DNA of 64,000 bases from Flavobacterium panacagri (GTDB lineage: Bacteria; Bacteroidota; Bacteroidia; Flavobacteriales; Flavobacteriaceae). The DNA is taken from NCBI RefSeq assembly GCF_030378165.1, contig NZ_CP119766.1, positions 4,712,001 to 4,776,000 on the forward strand, written 5' to 3'. The notes under the pieces are model-generated. The model was given only the letters and a program-made list of their open reading frames with translations, had not been told where the DNA came from and did no database searches. A program made the translations under genes and the position numbers. This document shows positions 46,301 through 53,412 of this stretch, in pieces (position 1 is the first letter of the stretch; each line of letters begins with the position of its first letter).

Positions 46301-46745
46301 CTTTTAAAGCATCTGATAAATTAGTTACTGGCAAATCCATTAAATCGTCTGCCTTAATGGTAGCAATCGCTCCTGTCAGTTCTTTTTTCTTCTGAGTACC
46401 ATAACCAACTACAACAATATTTTCTAATTGATTAAAATCGTCTTCCATTTTTACATTAACGATAGAACGATTGTTAAGAGGTATTTCTTGTTTTTTCATT
46501 CCAATGAAAGAAAAAACCAATGTTCCTCCACTTTTTACTTTAATCTGGTATTTTCCATTGTAATCTGTTGTGACTGAATTTTTAGTAGATTTTTCAGTTA
46601 CGTTAACTCCCGGTAACAGTCCTCCTAAATTGTCGGTAATAGTTCCTGTAACAGTAACTTGATTACTTGAGTTTTGAGCATAACTCAGCACACTTATCAG
46701 TGTAAACAAAAGAAAACTACATCTTTTTATAAGTGCTTGTTTCAT
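43344..46745 (-). CDS. susC: SusC/RagA-family TonB-dependent outer-membrane transporter
   Basis: 1133 aa with signal peptide (ending LSYAQ). Residues about 28-100 form the CarboxypepD_reg-like Ig domain (TVTGTITDNLGGLLPGVNV). The TonB-box-like NIVVVGYGTQKKKELTGAI is at 109-127, the plug domain follows (about 120-245; VLKDGSAAIYGSRASQGAIL at 221-240), then the beta-barrel to a C-terminal LNFNVSF ending in an aromatic residue, as outer-membrane barrels do. No STN domain precedes the plug, so direct FecR/sigma-type signalling is not expected. It imports oligosaccharides with TonB energy. A 676-bp leader, the longest gap here, precedes it, fitting a separately controlled operon. Confidence 0.95.
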   Translation of the reverse strand: MKQALIKRCSFLLFTLISVLSYAQNSSNQVTVTGTITDNLGGLLPGVNVTEKSTKNSVTTDYNGKYQIKVKSGGTLVFSFIGMKKQEIPLNNRSIVNVKMEDDFNQLENIVVVGYGTQKKKELTGAIATIKADDLMDLPVTNLSDALKGLVPGVNVTSGTGRPGEAGTIQIRQTFSLSKDGGFDIPLVIIDDMIQVDPTNGKPTLEQFNRLDPSEIESITVLKDGSAAIYGSRASQGAILVKTKRGKAGKAKFTYNSQFAINDAVSHSKVLDAYEFGVFSNRFFASRVVPPAVLDQATIYSPSELEQMKSLNYNWLDEAWKPAIQQKHSFNVSGGTEDITYFAGATYLTQDANLGYQKFDKWNFRTGINAKIAKNLDFSASISGNVGVIDKTFTKASSNISDGSYASNTGGEQADYGFLLHMPQHVPWQVNLNDGKQYYVSPFPNSNKNFGSANANSNIAGWNYFANLNNGSHQITDDNTFNVNTSLNYKLAAVKGLSFKVSYSRNQSSAYTEQIQLPYDLVRIRDYQLQDRHLASAANPSFYNATTNPAGSYILETNVRNSRVYYNNTDSKSSQGDFMINYDRTFGDHQVGAMVGGEASETYNTFTRLAYENTGKDYLGDYRTAGTLSTSNSQATKVEGGTLSYFGRLNYSFKQKYLFQFILRSDASTKFAPENYWGTFPSAQVGWVMSKENWFEKGLPWVDFFKVRYSIGKTGKDNINPWRWEQYYDLIVDKGFQFGPGTATSGGGYNGNGLTPRVNPNRSVTWDTTIKNNLGFDITLLKNRLSLTYDYYYDKNKEMLTDMSSAVGVPISVGGAYAEQNYGQIDAWGHEISITWNDKIKSNMSYNVGVNFSYGDNEIKKYPDQGNVVPSNNNKRVGYSTFNPVWGFAVWKGTSTGDGILRTDADIANYWAYLTERATAVGGVPRYLDINSISGMRKGSLAYQDVAGQLNPDGTLAPADGQIMKDNDYVKLANSNRTYSIVTNLGFKIDAFSLRTQISTSWGGATFIDRVNQGTSSASNMWSRESFWRDMYSEDNPMGKYPNVGQWAYMSTDSDFWQVSTFRCFVRNLSLNYDIPKKVFADTKISAITLGVTGNNLWDLYNPYPDHYRNMYDNSSVNYPTLRTWSLNFNVSF

Positions 46746-47348
46746 AAATGTTTTTTTTGGTTAGGTTATTAATTGTTAGTTAGTCATGTTAAATATGTCG
46801 CAACTAATAATAAAATTTAACTTAAAGAAATCTTAAAGAATCTTATTAAATGTTTAAAACACATTTATTTTTTTGTATTCCAAAAATATAACGATACTAT
46901 ATCAGAACCGTCCTGCTCTATCCTGTTTTAATCGTATAATCTCAAAAAAAATGACATAAAAAAAACAATATTAATAAAAATTGGATCGAAAAAATAAATG
47001 GAATAGAATATTTAAGACAAATGTTTGCTTAAAACAAAAATTAATATCCTATTTTGACTAAAAAATAATAAGATTTTTATCAAAAATAAAGATCTACTAT
47101 TTATTCTGCAAAACTAAATACATCACAACTGATTCCTAAGTTCTTACAAAAATGCTCTTTTTTACGAAAACGATAGAGTTAATTATTAAAAACAAATACA
47201 TTTCACAATAAAAAGCCTACAAAAATTGAATCAGGTCAGTGCTTAAATCATGAAAATAAATTTCATCAGATCAGAATATTTTTAAAAGTAATTTCTGATT
47301 AACAAAAATTAAACTGGCACTTTTTGTAGTTTCTTTATAAAATACAAT
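46746..47348 (-). promoter_or_regulatory. Long AT-rich leader upstream of susC
   Basis: About 600 bp with no supported gene and none of the dispersed palindromes seen elsewhere. It lies between the susC start and the terminator of the CE8 gene, so it should hold the main promoter of the susCD operon. CCTGCTCTATCCTG at 46912-46925 is a small GC-richer island with a direct CCTG repeat that could be an operator. Nothing else is recognisable. Confidence 0.55.
46881..46888 (-). promoter_or_regulatory. Candidate -7 element upstream of susC
   Basis: The minus strand reads TATTTTTG, matching TAnnTTTG, 136 nt before the susC start codon. No clear -33 TTG at the expected spacing was found, so the match may be chance in AT-rich DNA. 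Confidence 0.35.
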
Positions 47349-47394
47349 AAAAAAAAAACTGCTATTCAAAGATAATTTGTCTTCGAATAGCAGT
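47349..47394 (-). terminator. Strong intrinsic terminator after the CE8 gene
   Basis: ACTGCTATTC (47358-47367) pairs with GAATAGCAGT (47385-47394) and, read on the minus strand, is followed by a run of about nine U. It lies 28 nt after the CE8 stop and separates that operon from the susC leader. Confidence 0.9.
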
Positions 47395-47421
47395 ATATTA
47401 TTTTTAAAAGTAGCTTTTTAA

Positions 47422-48408
47422 TTATTTACCTGGATTCCATCCATTAAAAACTAAATCTACCTTATATTTCTGTACCTCTTCTTTTTTTAGCTGATGTGAC
47501 CAAGATACTCGCTGTGAAATTTTTTTTGCACTTGCTCCTTTACTTCCGAATTCAGCATAATAAGCCGTCTTATCTTTATCAGGAAATCGAGTATCAATCC
47601 AGGCATTCCAGCCTTCGGGAATAATATGTGAACCTAAATCTGTATTGATAAAAACGGTTTGCGCATAAGGTCTCCAAGGTCTTCCTAGAAAAACTTTATC
47701 AACCGATTTGTCTTTTGCCGTAAGCTTACAATCAATAAAAACAAAACCATAAGCCTGCCCTTGTGGAGTCGAAGCAGCGGTTATATAAGAGTTGACCAAA
47801 CTTTCAATAGTACATTTATAAAAATAAGCAGTTGCAGCTCCAAAAATAAAATCGGTTGTACCATTGATCAGACAGTTTTCAAAATAGATGCGAGTTTTTT
47901 CTTCAGATAAATAAAGTGTATCCTGGTTTCCTAAAAGATTACAATTTTTTACTATAACTCTATCGCTTTTAATATGTAAAGCTACTGCCTGTCCTACTCT
48001 TCCTGCAGTATTTTCAACAGTAAGATTTTCCAATGTACAGTCATTTCCTCTAATTACAAAGGAATAAGAAGTTCCTGTTCCGAAAGTAGTTTTTCCCGAT
48101 GGATCTGGTTCACGAAGCAGCTTTCCAGAATAATCATCAAATGAAATAATAGTTTTATTTCGATCTGTTCCTTTCAAAGTAATAAAGGATTTTGAAGCGG
48201 GAATTTCTAATTTCTCTACATACTTTCCTGGCTTTATAGTGATAACAACTCGCTTTTCTGAATTGTCTTTCACATTACTTATCGCTTCTTGAATAGTTTT
48301 GAAATCTCCTGAACCATCTTGCGCAACGGTTAATGCTAACTTATTATCAAGCGTCTGGGCTGATAGAGAAAGTGTTGTCATTAAAAGTAAGCTTAAAATA
48401 TATTTCAT
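47422..48408 (-). CDS. CE8 pectin methylesterase
   Basis: 328 aa with signal peptide (ending LSLSAQ). Right-handed beta-helix with the CE8 set: AQDGSGDFKTIQEAI at the N-terminus, GRVGQAVALHI (Q140), LLGNQDTLYL (Q162, acid D163), TTDFIFGAA (nucleophile D186) and LGRPWRPYAQTVF (R243, W245). The reaction removes methyl groups from esterified galacturonan and leaves carboxylates that calcium-dependent PL1 lyases prefer. It is a compact single-domain form, the last gene of its operon before a strong terminator. It is probably periplasmic or surface-exposed. Confidence 0.95.
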   Translation of the reverse strand: MKYILSLLLMTTLSLSAQTLDNKLALTVAQDGSGDFKTIQEAISNVKDNSEKRVVITIKPGKYVEKLEIPASKSFITLKGTDRNKTIISFDDYSGKLLREPDPSGKTTFGTGTSYSFVIRGNDCTLENLTVENTAGRVGQAVALHIKSDRVIVKNCNLLGNQDTLYLSEEKTRIYFENCLINGTTDFIFGAATAYFYKCTIESLVNSYITAASTPQGQAYGFVFIDCKLTAKDKSVDKVFLGRPWRPYAQTVFINTDLGSHIIPEGWNAWIDTRFPDKDKTAYYAEFGSKGASAKKISQRVSWSHQLKKEEVQKYKVDLVFNGWNPGK

Positions 48409-48423
48409 ATGTTTTTTGTTTTT

Positions 48424-48556
48424 TTGTCATTTGAACCGAAGGAAGACCCGAGCGATAGCGAACACGAGAAGCAAATCATACTAGAAACTCCGCAATCTAA
48501 ATCATCTATCTTTGTCGAGTCACGTGTGTGATTTCTCCCTTCGGTCGAAATGACAA
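48424..48556. repeat. Family E inverted repeat (GTCATTTGAACCGAAGG type)
   Basis: The ends TTGTCATTTGAACCGAAGG and CCTTCGGTCGAAATGACAA pair. The inner CGAGCGATAGCGAACACG and TTGTCGAGTCACGTG pieces are also partly self-complementary. Relatives are at 55839-55945 and 61203-61306. The rest of the 282-bp gap (48560-48690) carries AT-rich sequence and the fragment CCACGTCTTTACGAAGTAAA, with no gene. Confidence 0.85.
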
Positions 48557-48690
48557 ACTTTGTGGCTACTGTAAAAAATCTTTGTCAAAGTTTAAAACTT
48601 TTACAAAGATGATCTAGCTTCAAGAAAATAAAAAATCCGTTTTTAATCCACGTCTTTACGAAGTAAATCTGTTTCATCAGCGTACCATAT

Positions 48691-50709
48691 CTAATGCGAC
48701 ATCCAAACCGTCATTTCTCCTTTTCCTTTATTTCCCCATGCAAAATACGGAATCAATTTTACTTGTACAGTATTTTCATTTTTAGAAGAAAGCGGTTTGT
48801 ATAAGATTTTCTCCCATGAATTATTAGAATTTATTACAGCTTCAGCATCGATGCTGACTAAATTTCTATTATTTAAAGTAAAATGGTTTGTTGTAAATTT
48901 CGATTTTACATTTAAAGCCACATCATTCACACTAATTTTGGCAGGTAGTTGATCAGATTCTAAACAATATACCAAAGGGCCTCTTTTTACAGCAACCTGA
49001 TTTTTAACTTCTTCCACTAACGGATTGGCTTCCATTAATTCAACTGGCATTGGCAAGTTCAATTCGATAACATCTCCTTTTTTCCATTTTTGATTCAACT
49101 CGAAATAAGTGCCCGAAAAGATTTTACCAATAATCTGTGAGTTGTTTACAAAAACTTTTGCGCCTGAACCCCATCCTGGAATTCTCAAAAGAAAAGCATA
49201 ATCCTCTTTTGGAGCTTTTACAATTTTCAAGGTTATTTTTCCATCCCAAGGATAATTCGTCTGCTGTTCAATTTGCAACGCTTCTCCATTAATTGTTTTA
49301 GTATTCAAAGAATTACTTCCGTATAAATTAACAAACAAACCTTCTTTGGAAAGACTGTAAGCATAATTTCCAACTTCAGCAATAGTTCTGGTTACGTTTG
49401 GCGCACAACAGTTGGATAATGCAATATAACCTTCACGCTCATTTCCCCATCTTTGATGAAATGGTAAATCATTTGAAACGTTCAGAGGATTATTATACAA
49501 GAATTTTTCTCCTTCCAAATCCATCCCTGAAAGTACGCTATTATAAAGTGCCAGCTCTACAACATCAGCATATTTGGCATCTCCCGTAATTTGAAGCATT
49601 CTCCAGTTCCATAAAACATTTCCAATATTGGCACAGGTTTCGGTATGAGCCGTTGCATTTGGTAATTGAAAAGGTCTTCCATACGCTTGATGGATTTTCT
49701 GAACCACCGTTGGGTCATAAGAAGTTCCATCTGGCGAAACTCCATCATACAAAGAACCACAACCTCCTGTAATGTACATTTTACTATAGGTTACGTCATC
49801 CCAAATCGATTCTAGATTATCTAGTAATTTCTTTTCTCCAGTTTCAGCATATAAATCAGCTATTCCAGCGTATAAATAATTCGCTCTTACGGCATGTCCC
49901 ATTGCAGTAGTCTGCTGTCTAAAAGGAATTCGATCCTGATTATCATCAGTTCCATCATTTGTAGTTCCTCTGATATCGATTAGATTATTGGCTAATTCTA
50001 AATATTTCGGGTCTTTTACAGTTCTATACATTTCGACAATTCCCATATAATGTGATGGACAAATTGCATTTCTGGCCAATTCTGGCGATGCTTTTTTGTA
50101 GAAATCATACAAGAAATCGGCAACACCTTTTGCTATATTTAAGAAATTTGTTTTTCCCGTGGCACGATAATGAATACAGGCTGCAGTCATTAAATGCCCC
50201 ATATTATATTTTTCGAAACCCAACTGTTTTTTAACTTCCTCTGGGCCTAAAGTTCCCCAGCGTTCGTCAATTAAAACTGGCGTATGAATATAACCATCTT
50301 TGCGCTGTACTTTAGCGAAAAGCGCAATGGCCTTATCCATTTCTGCATCGAGTTTTTTATCTTTTGTAACGGCATATGTTGCCGCCATTCCTTCAAAAAT
50401 CTTGTAGAAATCACCATCATGAAATGAAGGTCCTTTAAAAGCTCCTTTGCTTAATCCTGCAGCTATTTCGAAGTTTTTGTAAGCATGCGAAATCTCATCG
50501 TTATGATACAAATCCCACATGTACGGCAAGGTATTATTGGTTTCTACATCAAATTGTTCTTTCCAAAAACCATTTGTCCATTTTACGTCTTGTAAACCTA
50601 CGCTTTGTAATTTGGAATACGGACTTTCTGAATTCGCAACCAAACCTTTGTTCTGGGCAAAGATTACGGTTGAAAGAAATAAGGATGATATGATGATATT
50701 CTTTTTCAT
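48691..50709 (-). CDS. GH127-type beta-L-arabinofuranosidase (DUF1680)
   Basis: 672 aa with signal peptide (ending IFAQ). DUF1680 (alpha/alpha)6 barrel (about 40-430) followed by beta-sandwiches. The zinc-cysteine active site is visible: E357 and C359 in HTETCANIG and C434-C435 in SNCCAPN. In the Bifidobacterium enzyme HypBA1 the matching residues are E338, C340, C417 and C418, where C417 is the nucleophile. Further matches are PFHQRWGN, YNSVLSGMDLEGEKF and KRGPLVYCLE. GH127 and its relatives GH137 and GH146 release beta-L-arabinofuranose, or other sugars in RG-II and arabinan, by a retaining thiol mechanism. Subfamily cannot be set here. Immediately upstream is the multidomain PL1. Confidence 0.9.
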   Translation of the reverse strand: MKKNIIISSLFLSTVIFAQNKGLVANSESPYSKLQSVGLQDVKWTNGFWKEQFDVETNNTLPYMWDLYHNDEISHAYKNFEIAAGLSKGAFKGPSFHDGDFYKIFEGMAATYAVTKDKKLDAEMDKAIALFAKVQRKDGYIHTPVLIDERWGTLGPEEVKKQLGFEKYNMGHLMTAACIHYRATGKTNFLNIAKGVADFLYDFYKKASPELARNAICPSHYMGIVEMYRTVKDPKYLELANNLIDIRGTTNDGTDDNQDRIPFRQQTTAMGHAVRANYLYAGIADLYAETGEKKLLDNLESIWDDVTYSKMYITGGCGSLYDGVSPDGTSYDPTVVQKIHQAYGRPFQLPNATAHTETCANIGNVLWNWRMLQITGDAKYADVVELALYNSVLSGMDLEGEKFLYNNPLNVSNDLPFHQRWGNEREGYIALSNCCAPNVTRTIAEVGNYAYSLSKEGLFVNLYGSNSLNTKTINGEALQIEQQTNYPWDGKITLKIVKAPKEDYAFLLRIPGWGSGAKVFVNNSQIIGKIFSGTYFELNQKWKKGDVIELNLPMPVELMEANPLVEEVKNQVAVKRGPLVYCLESDQLPAKISVNDVALNVKSKFTTNHFTLNNRNLVSIDAEAVINSNNSWEKILYKPLSSKNENTVQVKLIPYFAWGNKGKGEMTVWMSH

Positions 50710-50722
50710 TTTGAATTAATTT

Positions 50723-50937
50723 TATCTGATTGATCTGCTAAATCTGCGAGAGTTTAAATTTTTCTCGCAGATTTAGCAGATTGCGCTGATTATTTTTTTT
50801 TTAAAATCCATTTTAATCTCCTAATCTGTATCCTATTTTTTTCACGCAGATTCATCAGATTTTAGCAGATATTTATGTTTTATTTTTAATAATAAAATCT
50901 GTGCAGATCTGCCTAAATCAGCCAAAATCTGCGTGAA
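50723..50937. repeat. Family B inverted repeats, two units
   Basis: Unit 1 (50723-50791) has ATCTGATTGATCTGC...CTGCGAGAG and CTCGCAGATTTAGCAGATT. Unit 2 (50841-50937) has TTCACGCAGATTCATCAGAT and ATCTGCGTGAA. The same two-unit layout, in opposite order, occurs at 28788-28974. They fill the 237-bp gap. Confidence 0.88.
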
Positions 50938-50946
50938 AACTTTTTT

Positions 50947-53406
50947 TTATTTTACAAAGAAATTAATGGTTCTACTCATTGAATCTCCATCCGCATCTTT
51001 TACAGTAACGATGAAAGAAGCGAAACCTTTATCTGAAGCCGTAAACTGAATTTCTTTCCCTTTTAAATTGGCTTTTCCATTTTTTACTTCGGAGAAAGTA
51101 TAAACCGGTTTATTTTCAAAACCTTTGAAATAATCCGCTACATTTAAAACTTTTTTATCTTTTAAATTGATAAAATAATGAGGCTGAGCCAACCAGTCTA
51201 AATAATTGTCTAACTGCGTAAATCCGTCTTTATCAGTATCTGAATTCGCATCTGAGAAATCTCCAGAAGCGGAGTTTTCATTTAAACCAAAAGCTTTTTC
51301 CCACCAGTTTGGCAAACCATCATGATCGGTGTCCCAATCTGCTGGACGAGTTTCTGAAGCAAAATTTGGCCATCCTCCAGCATCTTGTTCATTATCAATC
51401 ATGCCGCCTAAACCACTTTTGCTTCCTTTGTAAGTAAAAGTTCCTTTTAAAGTTTCATTGATAATTCGGTTATCGTGTTTATCAAAAAACGGCTGATTTG
51501 CTCCTACATCCGAAAGTACATTTTTATACGCTCCTTTCGCTGATTGCGTGTTTACATAAGAAGGAAAAAATGGTTTATCTACAAAAGTTTCATATTCCAC
51601 TTTTTCTCTATTGGTTACAGTCGATTTTCTGCCTTTATCTTGAGATTTCTCATCGAAATAACCCGGCATAACATTTCCATCAAAATAATAACGTTGCATT
51701 CCTTTTCCAACGCCTTCATGCTGTGCATTTAAGGCTACAAAAATTCCAGTTGAAGCACCCGGTTTATAATAATTATTGACAAAATTTACCTCGTTTGCAC
51801 CACCATCAGTTGTTCTTTTCCCCCAGTTGTAAACCACATTATTAGTAATATCCAATCTTCCTGTATAAAATCCATCTCCGCTTAGACCTCCGCCAATACT
51901 CCAGTTTCTTCCGTAATTATGAGATAATAAGTTATGATGAAAACTACCTATATCGCCGCCAATTGTAGCTGCATAACCATGCATTTTACCTGCTTCATAT
52001 TTATCATGTCCTGCCACATTTAACGCTTCCGAAATTAAAGTTCTCTGTAAAGTAATATGATGTGCACCACGTGAACTAAACGATTCATCGATCGTCCAGC
52101 TTATTGAACAATGATCAATTATACTATAATCTGCACCTGTTAATCCCATTCCGTCAAAAGTAGTTCCGCCTCCGATTCTCACTTTTAGAAAACGAATTAC
52201 TCCATCATTTCCTGTCAATCCAATTGGCGCTCTGCTAATCGTAATTCCTTCGCCTGGTGCTGTTTGTCCCGCAATAGTAATATATGGCTGATTTGCTACT
52301 AATCTTGATGCCAGTTTTATATTTCCTGAGACATTGAAAACAATGGTTCTTGGTCCAATTTCCTGATTGATCGCATCACGTAAACTTCCTGGTCCGTCAT
52401 CATTTAAATTGGTTACTTCAATTACTTTTCCGCCACGTCCACCAACAGCATAACGACCGTAGCCTTCTGCACCTGGAAAAGCCAATTGTGCAGGTTTAAA
52501 CGACCAAACGTTTCCTAAAGTCACTTCGCCATTATTATCCACTTCATCGACTCTCCAATAGTAAGTTGTTCCACTGTATAAATCAGAAACTGTAAAAGAT
52601 TTCTCCGTTAGTTTTCCTTTAAATTCTTTTGAAGCTTCTGTTGCATTTTCTACCGCATTTTTATCTTCTCCAAAATATATTTTATGAGAAGCCACATTTT
52701 TTACAGCGTCCCATTTTAAAGTTAAAGTTTTCCCCACTTCAACATGTTCATCTCTATTTTTTGGTTGTGGAGTACGAGCCTGATTCATCAAATTTGGCGT
52801 ATCAATTTCAAAACCGTTGATTACAATTTGTTTTACAATTTCAGGAGTGGAAGTCGGATCAATATCAAAACGAACAATTACATCTTTTCCTTTTTCTGCA
52901 TTAAAGGAAATATACGCCATCGAAGCATCAACTTTAGCATTGGCTCTTTGGCTTGCATTTACCGTTTCTTGAAGTTTTCCGTTTACATATATTTTTATTG
53001 GAGAAAAAGTTTTTCCCGTAATTACATCAAAAGCATTATGAAAAGTCAAAAGTGTATGTTTTCCAGCTTTCAGTCCGCTGATTTTTAGTTCTAGATTTTC
53101 AGCCGTAACCAAACCGTCGCTTCCTAATTTGTTATAATGTGGAGCACTCATTCCTACTTTATACCATTTTGAAGTAAAGTTTCCTTTTAATTTAAAACTT
53201 ACTCCATTAAAAGTTTTCTGGTCTTCTTTTCCTTCATTAATTACCCACGAATCATAACTCGGATCATGAACTTCTTCCAACCTTCTTTGAAAAAAATCAA
53301 AGTCAACTTTTACAATTTGTTTATCAGTATTTTGAACTGATTGTGCTTGTCCGTTTGCTGTCAAAAGCATTGCCAATGCAAAAGAACACACTAATTTCTT
53401 TATCAT
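50947..53406 (-). CDS. Multidomain PL1 pectate lyase with malectin-like, FN3, TSP3 and Ig-like modules
   Basis: 819 aa with signal peptide (ending NGQAQ). Order: malectin/CBM-like sandwich (about 30-203; VDFDFFQRRLEEVHDPSY), FN3 domain (210-305; GTTYYWRVDEVDNNGEV), PL1 beta-helix from FPGAEGYGRYAVGGRGGK (310 on), IDHCSISWTIDESFS as the lyase signature, then DTDHDGLPNWWEKAFGLN and DTDKDGFTQLDNYL (calcium loops, about 690-735) and a C-terminal Ig-like domain (to 819). The FN3 and CBM modules are not found in the other two lyases here, suggesting attachment to insoluble or surface pectin. It starts 6 nt after the DUF5703 gene stops, so the two are co-transcribed. Confidence 0.9.
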   Translation of the reverse strand: MIKKLVCSFALAMLLTANGQAQSVQNTDKQIVKVDFDFFQRRLEEVHDPSYDSWVINEGKEDQKTFNGVSFKLKGNFTSKWYKVGMSAPHYNKLGSDGLVTAENLELKISGLKAGKHTLLTFHNAFDVITGKTFSPIKIYVNGKLQETVNASQRANAKVDASMAYISFNAEKGKDVIVRFDIDPTSTPEIVKQIVINGFEIDTPNLMNQARTPQPKNRDEHVEVGKTLTLKWDAVKNVASHKIYFGEDKNAVENATEASKEFKGKLTEKSFTVSDLYSGTTYYWRVDEVDNNGEVTLGNVWSFKPAQLAFPGAEGYGRYAVGGRGGKVIEVTNLNDDGPGSLRDAINQEIGPRTIVFNVSGNIKLASRLVANQPYITIAGQTAPGEGITISRAPIGLTGNDGVIRFLKVRIGGGTTFDGMGLTGADYSIIDHCSISWTIDESFSSRGAHHITLQRTLISEALNVAGHDKYEAGKMHGYAATIGGDIGSFHHNLLSHNYGRNWSIGGGLSGDGFYTGRLDITNNVVYNWGKRTTDGGANEVNFVNNYYKPGASTGIFVALNAQHEGVGKGMQRYYFDGNVMPGYFDEKSQDKGRKSTVTNREKVEYETFVDKPFFPSYVNTQSAKGAYKNVLSDVGANQPFFDKHDNRIINETLKGTFTYKGSKSGLGGMIDNEQDAGGWPNFASETRPADWDTDHDGLPNWWEKAFGLNENSASGDFSDANSDTDKDGFTQLDNYLDWLAQPHYFINLKDKKVLNVADYFKGFENKPVYTFSEVKNGKANLKGKEIQFTASDKGFASFIVTVKDADGDSMSRTINFFVK

Positions 53407-53412
53407 TTTTGT

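Noticed and set aside
43344..46745. STN domain at the N-terminus of SusC
   Set aside because: Only the carboxypeptidase-regulatory-like domain is present before the plug.
50947..53406. Type IX secretion C-terminal sorting domain on the multidomain lyase
   Set aside because: The C-terminus reads as an Ig-like domain without the conserved sorting motifs (e.g. terminal KxxxK/R blocks).
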